In this document: positions 56,498-64,000 of the stretch, one piece after another
How positions within the stretch are numbered: position 1 is the stretch's first letter
How the letters are laid out: every line of letters starts with the position of its first letter
Origin: an uncultured Pelagibacteraceae bacterium
Lineage (GTDB): Bacteria; Pseudomonadota; Alphaproteobacteria; Pelagibacterales; Pelagibacteraceae
Assembly: GCA_902591695.1 (NCBI GenBank)
Contig: CACJBQ010000001.1
Location: 44,129 to 108,128, forward strand
Direction of reading: 5' to 3'
Length of the DNA: 64,000 nucleotides
Made by a program: the position numbers and the translations under genes
The notes under the pieces: model-generated
The model's input: the letters and a program-made list of their open reading frames with translations, nothing else
Databases searched by the model: none
What the model was told of the DNA's origin: nothing

Positions 56498-58009
56498 TTA
56501 AACTCTTTTTTTACCTTGAACAACTCTATCAAGAATAAGAGCTACAAATAATATAGCTACACCTGCTAAAATTCCTTGTCCAACATTAGCATACTGAAGA
56601 GCTTCTAGAACATCTTGTCCAAGACCTTTTGCACCAATTAGAGATGCAACTACTACCATTGCTAAACTTAACATTACTGTTTGGTTGACACCTGCCAAGA
56701 TAGATGGTGTTGCTAATGGCAAATCGACTTTTCTTAATAAATACCATTTTGATGCTCCATAGGCGATTGCGGCTTCTCTAATTGTTTCTGGCACACCTCT
56801 TAATCCAAGAACTGTTAATCTAACCACAGGGGTTCCTCCAAAAATCATGGTAATAATTACTGCAGCAACTTTTCCTGTTCCAAAGAATGCGATAACTGGA
56901 ATCATAAATACAAAGGCTGGCATAGTTTGCATGAAATCCATTATTGGTCGTATCATTGAATAAAACCTTTGACGTCTTGCACAGAAAATTCCAAGTGGAA
57001 TTCCAATTACAATACTTAGTACAGCAGCTGTTCCTAGAAGAGCTAAGGTAGTCATTGCTTTTACCCAAAAGCCTAAAAACCCCATGTAACATAAAAATCC
57101 TGCTGAATAAATTGCAGCTCTTGGGCCTGCAGCTAAACCTGTTAAAGTTACTATGGTTGTAATGATCACTATCCACGGAGTTTTTACAAACAGTAATTCT
57201 AGGAAATCTAATACTGATCTAATACCAATAGTGATTGCTGTAAATAAAGCATCTCCTTTCAAAACAGCATAGTCAAAAATAGTTTCTACCCATTTTATTG
57301 ATGTAAGTCTTATGTCTGGATGAGTTGGAAAGTCATCCATTATAGTAATAACACCTGGAAAACTGTAATGCACAACTGAGAAAAACATAATCACTGCAGC
57401 AAAAATTGTACTAGAGATAAAGTTTTTGGTTTGCATTCCTGGTCTTATTGTTTTGTCAGATAACCATTCGGAATATCTTTTTTCTAATACAGAATTAGCA
57501 AGAATACCTTGAACTATTTTAATTGAAATTAATAAAGCAATACCAAAAATTGTAATCCAAATTGCAGATGCTTCAATTCTTGCAACTTCATCTATATATC
57601 CCTGCATTGCATTTTCTAAGGATTTAATATTACGTTTATAAACATCAACTTTATCTGGATTGTTGGTAATGGCTGCTTCTAACTGTTTATTTCTGAATGC
57701 AATTGTAGATTCAACTTGTTTAATTTTTTCAACAGCATCTTTAGTAATATTTCCAAATAAACCTCTAATAATTTGAACAACTGAAAAAGTTTCAATTATT
57801 AAAAATGCTAATGCCCAATTCCATATATTTCTCATACCAAACCAAATTGGACCTAGAATTCCTGCATATAAGTTTAATGAAAAAGAGAATGAAGGTTTGC
57901 TACCAATTTTTTGAAACTCTTTAATGTAATATTCTGGATTTGATTTAACAAAGTCAGTTATTAACTCAGATCTAGTAGGGTTATTAATTTGTTTATTCTC
58001 CATCACCAC
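56498..58009 (-). CDS. proW: glycine betaine/proline ABC transporter permease
   Basis: C-terminal ProW-like GVPETIREAAIAYGASKWYLLRKVDLPLATPSILAGVNQTVMLSLAMVVVASLIGAKGLG; long N-terminal region with coiled coil. Confidence 0.9.
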   Translation of the reverse strand: MVMENKQINNPTRSELITDFVKSNPEYYIKEFQKIGSKPSFSFSLNLYAGILGPIWFGMRNIWNWALAFLIIETFSVVQIIRGLFGNITKDAVEKIKQVESTIAFRNKQLEAAITNNPDKVDVYKRNIKSLENAMQGYIDEVARIEASAIWITIFGIALLISIKIVQGILANSVLEKRYSEWLSDKTIRPGMQTKNFISSTIFAAVIMFFSVVHYSFPGVITIMDDFPTHPDIRLTSIKWVETIFDYAVLKGDALFTAITIGIRSVLDFLELLFVKTPWIVIITTIVTLTGLAAGPRAAIYSAGFLCYMGFLGFWVKAMTTLALLGTAAVLSIVIGIPLGIFCARRQRFYSMIRPIMDFMQTMPAFVFMIPVIAFFGTGKVAAVIITMIFGGTPVVRLTVLGLRGVPETIREAAIAYGASKWYLLRKVDLPLATPSILAGVNQTVMLSLAMVVVASLIGAKGLGQDVLEALQYANVGQGILAGVAILFVALILDRVVQGKKRV

Positions 58010-59054
58010 CCTCTATTACTGCTTTTAAAAGATCTGATTGTGTAATAACTCCAATATTTTTTTGCTCATTATTTTTGACAACTAATGGCTTATCTTTTGA
58101 TTTTGAAACTTCAATTAATTTACTTAATAATTCATGCTCATCTACACTTTGTAAATTTTCTTCTAATTTACCGTTTAAATTTTCATAAGTTTCAACTGTT
58201 TGCATAATTGTTTTTGCCTGAACAACTTTAAGTCTAGAAATTCCTTTAACAAAGTCTGCAACATATTCGTCAGCTGGATTTACCACAATTTCTTCAGGGG
58301 TACCAATTTGAATTACTTTTCCGTCTCTCATAATAGCAATTCTATGCCCTACTCTTACTGCCTCATCTAAATCGTGAGTTATAAAAACTGTTGTCTTTTT
58401 CATCTGTTTTGAAAGTTTGATAAATTCTGATTGAAGCTGTCTTCTAATTAGTGGATCTAATGCACTAAAAGGTTCGTCCATTAAAAGAAACTCTGGATCT
58501 GCAGCTAATGCTCTTGCAAGTCCTACTCTTTGCTGCATACCTCCTGATAATTCATGAGCAAATTTGTTACCCCAACCTTGTAATTCAACTATTTCTAAAA
58601 TTTTATTTGCTGCATCTAGACGATCATTTTTACTTACACCTCTAATTTCAAGGGGCATTGCAATATTATCTACTACTGATCTATGAGGCATAAGCGCAAA
58701 GTTTTGAAAAACCATGCCTATCTTTTTATTTCTTAGTTCTTGTAAATGATCACGATCAAGCTGCATTACATCTTGACCGTTTATCAAAATCTTTCCCGAT
58801 GTAGGTTCTAAAAGTCTATTTATATGTCTAACTAATGTAGATTTTCCACTGCCAGATAAACCCATCACACAAAATATTTCTCCTTGATTAACATCAAACG
58901 AAACATCTGATACACCAATAACTGAATTGTATTCTTCTAAAGCTTCTGTTTTTGAAATTCCTTTATTTTGGATTGCATCTAATGCTTCGGGCGAAGTATT
59001 GCCAAATACTTTCCAAACATTTTCAATTTTTATAGCTGAACTCAATGAATCCAT
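57993..59054 (-). CDS. proV: glycine betaine/proline ABC transporter ATP-binding protein
   Basis: Walker A GLSGSGKST; MPHRSVVDNIAMPLEIRGVSK; LSGGMQQRVGLARALA; C-terminal CBS-like region. Confidence 0.94.
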   Translation of the reverse strand: MDSLSSAIKIENVWKVFGNTSPEALDAIQNKGISKTEALEEYNSVIGVSDVSFDVNQGEIFCVMGLSGSGKSTLVRHINRLLEPTSGKILINGQDVMQLDRDHLQELRNKKIGMVFQNFALMPHRSVVDNIAMPLEIRGVSKNDRLDAANKILEIVELQGWGNKFAHELSGGMQQRVGLARALAADPEFLLMDEPFSALDPLIRRQLQSEFIKLSKQMKKTTVFITHDLDEAVRVGHRIAIMRDGKVIQIGTPEEIVVNPADEYVADFVKGISRLKVVQAKTIMQTVETYENLNGKLEENLQSVDEHELLSKLIEVSKSKDKPLVVKNNEQKNIGVITQSDLLKAVIEGGDGE

Positions 59055-59076
59055 TTTGTTTTTTATTATAGGAAAA

Positions 59077-59107
59077 TATACTCGGCAATTTTAAATTGCC
59101 GAGTATA
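59077..59107 (-). promoter_or_regulatory. perfect hairpin between proX and proV
   Basis: TATACTCGGCAAT-TTTAA-ATTGCCGAGTATA, 13-bp stem. Confidence 0.85.
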
Positions 59108-59121
59108 AAATTTAATTTAGA

Positions 59122-60084
59122 TTATAATCCTAACCAACCGTCTACAGTTGATTTATTTGCTTCCATCCAAGCTCTAGCAACAGCAGCCGGATCTTTCTTC
59201 TCAACTGAAACTGCATAAGCCATTGCAGAAACATCATCAGCTGTTAATTGAAAATTCTTGAAGAATTCTACAATTGCTGGTGATTGACTCTCTAAAGAAG
59301 TAGCCCAACCGATTTGGATTTGCTTAAGAGCATCTTTTGATGCAACATAAGATTTCTTATACCAGTCAGCATCTGCTTTAGGTTGAATCATTTTATATTT
59401 TGCAGGATCATATTTTGGTTCTGTTAACATCACTACATCAGCCATTCCCCAAATTGCATGAGGTTTGTAACAATAGAATGCATAACCTTCACCTTTTTTG
59501 ATTGAGTCTAGTACTCTTGCATTTTTAACTGCTTCAGCAGCTCTAACTGCTTCAATACCAGCATCATATAAACCATAGTCTCTTAATTTAACTTGGTTTA
59601 CATTTGCAGAAGCCCAACCATCAGCACCAATCCAAAACTCACCTTTTCCATTGCCGTCGCTATCCATAGCTTTAACAACTTCAGGTCTTGCTAAGTCTTC
59701 AATTGCTGTAATATTCATTTTTTTAGCAAACTGTTGTGAAACACAATAACCTTGGTTTCCTTCATAAGGTTTACTACTTAATTTTAAAGTTCCTTTTGGA
59801 ACTAAATCATTTGTATAAGCTTCTTGGTTTGGTAACCAAATATCAGGATGAACATCGATTTCACCCTTGCCTCTATCAATTGCTGCGTAAATTGCTGTGT
59901 TGTTTCCTGGAACAAGCTCAGCCTCTCCGCCCATTTTATCTGTAACAACTGCTGCTAATAAATTTGCAATAGCTGTAGCACCTGTCCAACCTGGATCTCC
60001 AATTTTAACTTTTTCTGCTTGTGCAGAGAATATTGCTAAAATTGAGATTAATCCTGCTACAAATGTAGTCTTAATTATTTTCAT
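59122..60084 (-). CDS. proX: glycine betaine/proline ABC transporter substrate-binding protein
   Basis: Signal peptide; KIGDPGWTGATAIANLLAAVV; DVHPDIWLPNQ; adjacent to proVW. Confidence 0.9.
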   Translation of the reverse strand: MKIIKTTFVAGLISILAIFSAQAEKVKIGDPGWTGATAIANLLAAVVTDKMGGEAELVPGNNTAIYAAIDRGKGEIDVHPDIWLPNQEAYTNDLVPKGTLKLSSKPYEGNQGYCVSQQFAKKMNITAIEDLARPEVVKAMDSDGNGKGEFWIGADGWASANVNQVKLRDYGLYDAGIEAVRAAEAVKNARVLDSIKKGEGYAFYCYKPHAIWGMADVVMLTEPKYDPAKYKMIQPKADADWYKKSYVASKDALKQIQIGWATSLESQSPAIVEFFKNFQLTADDVSAMAYAVSVEKKDPAAVARAWMEANKSTVDGWLGL

Positions 60085-60192
60085 ATTATCTCCTTTTAAA
60101 TTTATAAATTAAGCTTAACGCGAATAGAGTTAGCGAGTCAAAGAAAATTGATGTTTAATTATTACAGTGTATATTAGAATTATTATAAAGAA

Positions 60193-60603
60193 CTAATCTG
60201 GGTTTGAAGTAAGAGTTTTTATTTCTAAAATATTTTCATTAGGGTCTTTTACAAAAAAAGTCTCCTGCTCATACTTGGTTCCTTTAAATCTTAGATAAGG
60301 CTCATCGTAATATTTAGTTCCACTTTCTTTTAATCTTTGTTTAAGTGCGTCAAAATCTTTTCTAGATAAATGAACTCCAAAATGAGGAACTGATACATTG
60401 CCCATATCAACATCGTGTCTTTCACTATCAAGTTTGTGTTCACTTTTATGAAGAGTTAATTCATTTCCCCAAAAATCAACGTCAGCCCACTCTTGCGCTG
60501 AGTTATCTAATCTGCATCCTAAAGTTTCACTGTAAAATTTTTTTGCTATTTCCAGGTCTCCACAAGGGATAGCTAGATGAAAACAATTGGTATTTTTATA
60601 CAT
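60193..60603 (-). CDS. VOC family (glyoxalase/dioxygenase fold) protein
   Basis: CFHLAIPCGDLEIAKKFYSETLGCRL; FFVKDPNENILEIK. Confidence 0.88.
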   Translation of the reverse strand: MYKNTNCFHLAIPCGDLEIAKKFYSETLGCRLDNSAQEWADVDFWGNELTLHKSEHKLDSERHDVDMGNVSVPHFGVHLSRKDFDALKQRLKESGTKYYDEPYLRFKGTKYEQETFFVKDPNENILEIKTLTSNPD

Positions 60604-60682
60604 ATAAACCTCTTTAAATTGAGCAATTAAGTAATATATAAGGCATATAATTTTTTAATCAACAGCAACAAAACTAAAAAAT

Positions 60683-61267
60683 ATGAGTAATTTTTTACAA
60701 TCCATAATTGATAGAGATCCTGCTGCAAAATCTAAGCTAAGTTTAATATTAACTTATCCTGGAGTTAAAGCAGTTTTTTTTCATAGAATAGCAAATTTTT
60801 TTAGTACTGCAAAATTTCATTTGATTGCAAGAATCATTTCTCAATTTTCAAGATTCTTTACTGGTATCGAAATACATCCAAACGCAAAAATTGGAAAAAA
60901 TTTATTTATCGATCATGGAATGGGAGTTGTGATTGGAGAAACGTCTGAGATTGGTGATAATGTAACTATTTACCATATGGTTACATTAGGTGGAATTGCA
61001 CCTAGTATAAATTCAAATGATCAACGTAATATGAAAAGACATCCTACAATAAAAGAAGATGTCGTAATTGGTTCAGGTGCACAAGTATTAGGTCCAGTAG
61101 TAGTTGGTAAAGGTGCAAGGATTGGAGCTAATGCAGTTATAACTAAAGACGTTCCAGAAAATGCTGTAATGGTTGGTATTCCAGCAAGAAGTGTTGGAAT
61201 AGCTGATAGTGAATTTAAACCTTATGGAATTACACCTGACAGTGATAAAAAATCAGATAATGAATAA
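60683..61267 (+). CDS. cysE: serine O-acetyltransferase
   Basis: [44 protein letters not shown]. Confidence 0.95.
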   Translation: MSNFLQSIIDRDPAAKSKLSLILTYPGVKAVFFHRIANFFSTAKFHLIARIISQFSRFFTGIEIHPNAKIGKNLFIDHGMGVVIGETSEIGDNVTIYHMVTLGGIAPSINSNDQRNMKRHPTIKEDVVIGSGAQVLGPVVVGKGARIGANAVITKDVPENAVMVGIPARSVGIADSEFKPYGITPDSDKKSDNE

Positions 61268-62261
61268 CACACAAAACGATTTTATTTCAGGAATAGGAAA
61301 TACCCCACTAATCAAATTAAGAGCCGCTTCAGAAATTACTGGATGTAACATTTATGGAAAAGCGGAATTTTTAAATCCAGGAGGATCTGTTAAAGATAGA
61401 GCGGCACTTGCATTAATAAAAGATGCTCAAGAAAAAAAATTAATTACTAAAGGTGGAACTGTTGTTGAAGGAACAGCAGGTAACACTGGAATTGGTTTAG
61501 GCCTTTTAGGAAATTCTTTAGGTTATAAAACAATAATTGTAATGAATGATAATCAAACCCAAGAGAAAAAAGATCTACTTAGAAATCTTGGAGCTGAATT
61601 AAGATTAGTGCAGCCTAAACCTTACAAAGATGATAACAATTTTGTTAAAGTGGCAGCTAGACTTGCAGATGAATTAAGACCAACAAACAATAACGGTGTG
61701 ATTTGGGCTAACCAGTTTGACAATACAGCAAATGCTAAAGGTCATTACGAAGGTACTGGACAAGAAATTTGGGAACAAACTGAAGGCAAGGTTGATGGCT
61801 TTGTATGTTCTTCTGGAACTGGAGGAACTATTTCAGGTGTAAGCAATGCTCTTAAAGAAAAGAATAAAGATATAAAAATTTTTTTATCTGACCCAAAAGG
61901 TTCAGCTCTTTTTAATTATATAAAGAATGGTGAACTAAAATCTGAGGGTGGTTCAATTACCGAAGGTATTGGCTCAAGTAGAGTGACTGCTAACTTTGGT
62001 GAAGCCAAAATTGATGACGCATACTCCATTGATGACCATGAGGCTCTGCCTATTCTATATGATTTAATTCAAAACGAAGGTTTAAGCTTAGGTACAAGCT
62101 GTGGGATAAATATTGCAGGAGCAATTAGAATGGGAAAAGAGTTAGGGCCAGGAAAAACTATTGTAACTATTCTTTGTGATAGAAGTGACAAATACGCGAC
62201 TAAAATGTTTAACAAAAAATTTTTAGAAGAAAAAGGTTTGCCGATACCTAATTGGTTTTAA
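61260..62261 (+). CDS. cysK: cysteine synthase family PLP enzyme
   Basis: [38 protein letters not shown]; start at MNNTQND (61260) overlaps the cysE stop. Confidence 0.92.
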   Translation: MNNTQNDFISGIGNTPLIKLRAASEITGCNIYGKAEFLNPGGSVKDRAALALIKDAQEKKLITKGGTVVEGTAGNTGIGLGLLGNSLGYKTIIVMNDNQTQEKKDLLRNLGAELRLVQPKPYKDDNNFVKVAARLADELRPTNNNGVIWANQFDNTANAKGHYEGTGQEIWEQTEGKVDGFVCSSGTGGTISGVSNALKEKNKDIKIFLSDPKGSALFNYIKNGELKSEGGSITEGIGSSRVTANFGEAKIDDAYSIDDHEALPILYDLIQNEGLSLGTSCGINIAGAIRMGKELGPGKTIVTILCDRSDKYATKMFNKKFLEEKGLPIPNWF

Positions 62262-62674
62262 ATATAAATTTTATCAGCTAATCCGTAAGTAAGAATAGCA
62301 CTTAAAATTGTAAGTACTCCAGCAGCTATTACACCTTCACTGTTAGTCTTTTCAGTATGTCCAAGTTTATTTATGTAAATGGTATAAATACCAAATATTA
62401 AGTACATCAAATTTTGAACAAATACTAAATTAAAGAACGCCCAAGTTCCATTTACTCCTCCATCTCTAACGAACATAATATAAAGAGCCATTAAGAAAGA
62501 CCCAACAAAAGGAGCTCCAAAAAATCTTGTAATCACAGCTGCCGAATGATCGATGTTATATTGATCCATAAAACTCTTTGTTCCAACTATAGCTCTAAAA
62601 GCATAAACAGCGTAAACAAGGAAATGAACAATAAAAATTATTAGGTAAACAATTCCGTTGAATTTTTCGATCAT
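62258..62674 (-). CDS. small multi-TM membrane protein, hypothetical
   Basis: 138 aa, about 4 TM segments. Confidence 0.6.
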   Translation of the reverse strand: MIEKFNGIVYLIIFIVHFLVYAVYAFRAIVGTKSFMDQYNIDHSAAVITRFFGAPFVGSFLMALYIMFVRDGGVNGTWAFFNLVFVQNLMYLIFGIYTIYINKLGHTEKTNSEGVIAAGVLTILSAILTYGLADKIYI

Positions 62675-62826
62675 AAATAATTATTATCAAATATTTAAAT
62701 TAAATAAAACAGCATAATCAACATTTTTATGCTCTGAAATTGCATAACTGTCGCGCGCTATAAACACGAGTGACTCCTTAACAATTATGTAACAGTGTTA
62801 AGTTAAATAACTTAAAGGAAGTAAAA

Positions 62827-63303
62827 ATGAAAAAAATTTTATTTTTAACAATTTTTTTAACGATCTCAAATTACTCATTAGCAGAATCAGGAAAATTTAA
62901 TGCTGCTGGAGCAGGATCATGGTCATTAAATGCGATGGATGCAGGAAACGGAAACATGAGCATTACTTATGATGGTAATGCTGGACTAATGGATAAAGAA
63001 CCTGGAAGTATTTTTGATAAATCTACTATGCATTGCATTGGTGGGTTAACATTGGTAGCTGGAAAGTTTGATGATGAAACGGGTATGTGTACTTTTTATC
63101 TAATGGATGGAGAAAAGGTTTACATAAATTACAAAGGTAAAGGAACTGGCGGCCAAGGTGGAACTGGTACTTTTGTTATTGTTGGTGGAACTGGAAAATA
63201 TGAAAATATTTCTGGAAGTGGTAATTCAAGTCGACAGAATATTAGAGGTAAATCTGGTATGGCACACTCAATGAATCAAATGAGTGGTGAATATACTTAT
63301 TAG
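62827..63303 (+). CDS. secreted beta-barrel-like protein, hypothetical
   Basis: Signal peptide (LTISNYSLAES); GTGTFVIVGGTGKYENISGSG repeat-like segment of AOC/dirigent-type barrels. Confidence 0.6.
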   Translation: MKKILFLTIFLTISNYSLAESGKFNAAGAGSWSLNAMDAGNGNMSITYDGNAGLMDKEPGSIFDKSTMHCIGGLTLVAGKFDDETGMCTFYLMDGEKVYINYKGKGTGGQGGTGTFVIVGGTGKYENISGSGNSSRQNIRGKSGMAHSMNQMSGEYTY

Positions 63304-63314
63304 AAAGGCAATAT

Positions 63315-63716
63315 ATGAAAAAATTAATAGTCACTTTACTTGCAGTATTTTTTGTAAACAATTCAGTTTTAGCTGATGGACATGTGAAGAGAATTATATC
63401 TACCAGTGAGACTGGCATGGGTAAGGAAATAGTTTACCCCTCAGGTAAAGCGATGATAACAGCTTTTGAATTTACTGTACCTGTTGGAAGTCCAGTTGTT
63501 GCTCATACTCACTCCTTTCCAGTTTTAATAATGATCCAACAAGGAGAGATTGAACTTAATCAAGATGGTAAAAGCTATATCTATAAAGCTGGAGATGCAT
63601 TTGTAGAAGATGTAGGCGTAGTTCATGAATCAAAAAATATTGGAAATGTCCCAGTTAAAGCAATTGTTGTTGCAATTGGAGTTGAAGGTCAAAAAATTAT
63701 GACACCAGTAAAATAG
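63315..63716 (+). CDS. secreted cupin-domain protein
   Basis: Signal peptide; PVGSPVVAHTHSFPVLIMIQQGEIELNQDGKSYIYKAGDAFVED. Confidence 0.82.
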   Translation: MKKLIVTLLAVFFVNNSVLADGHVKRIISTSETGMGKEIVYPSGKAMITAFEFTVPVGSPVVAHTHSFPVLIMIQQGEIELNQDGKSYIYKAGDAFVEDVGVVHESKNIGNVPVKAIVVAIGVEGQKIMTPVK

Positions 63717-63727
63717 AAAGAATAAAT

Positions 63728-64000
63728 ATGAAAAAGTTACTTTTTAATTTAGTAATATTTTTAAGTCCAATTGTTTGTTTTGCAGATGGCCATTTAACAG
63801 AAGATCAAAAAAAGAAAACAATTGAGTGTGCAGGAATTTATTATGCAAATAGCATGATTCCTCAGGCTGAACTTGAGTTAGATAAAATTGTGCATTCTTT
63901 TGCTGCTAAGAAATTTCTAAGCTCTTATTTAGTTAAAGAAGGTGTAAAAGAAGACAACCTTAATAAGGAACTAATAAAAATTGTTGATGCACGATACGGA
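63728..64000 (+). CDS. secreted protein, hypothetical (3' truncated by window edge)
   Basis: MKKLLFNLVIFLSPIVCFADGHLTEDQKKKTIECAGIYYANSM... open to window end; signal peptide. Confidence 0.6.
   Translation, partial: MKKLLFNLVIFLSPIVCFADGHLTEDQKKKTIECAGIYYANSMIPQAELELDKIVHSFAAKKFLSSYLVKEGVKEDNLNKELIKIVDARYG

Noticed and set aside
56820-57176. 118-aa ORF rich in S/N/C inside proW
   Set aside because: Alternative frame on the same strand within the conserved ProW core
1-64000. CRISPR array, transposase, integrase or prophage structural genes
   Set aside because: No regularly spaced repeats and no ORF with recombinase, transposase or phage structural motifs were seen

Overview
The window is AT-rich and densely packed, with gene content and organisation typical of a streamlined SAR11/Pelagibacterales-like alphaproteobacterium (lineage is inferred from gene content, not from a search). 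It is mostly transport and salvage metabolism. Contents include a tripartite tricarboxylate transporter (tctCBA), a polar amino-acid ABC importer, a fused SpeD-SpeE polyamine enzyme, an MTA/purine salvage block (aldolase-SDR fusion, mtnA, mtnP, apt, guaC, PRTase), a dimethylglycine-dehydrogenase-like enzyme, and a taurine/sulfonate block (ald, class III aminotransferase, tauABC, Ldh/ComC-like, SLC10-like carrier, pta-like, HpsN/HisD-like). There are also two sugar-type ABC systems flanking an unusual double-domain SnoaL/bicupin/SnoaL/MetE-like cluster, a glycine-betaine/proline ABC system (proXVW), and cysE-cysK. The most interesting points are: (1) a ~2 kb cassette carrying an EF-hand protein, an ECF sigma factor, an anti-sigma-like protein and a CnrX/Spy-like sensor, bounded by an exact 47-bp duplication of the 3' part of a tRNA(CAT), with an internal 23-bp repeat near each end; (2) a polyamine-to-MTA-to-DHAP-shunt-like cluster; (3) the tandem-domain cluster between two sugar importers; (4) a perfect hairpin directly after all six solute-binding-protein genes in the window; (5) ABC permeases with large unexplained extensions; (6) two paralogous tail-anchored microproteins. 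No CRISPR array, rRNA, transposase or integrase was found.
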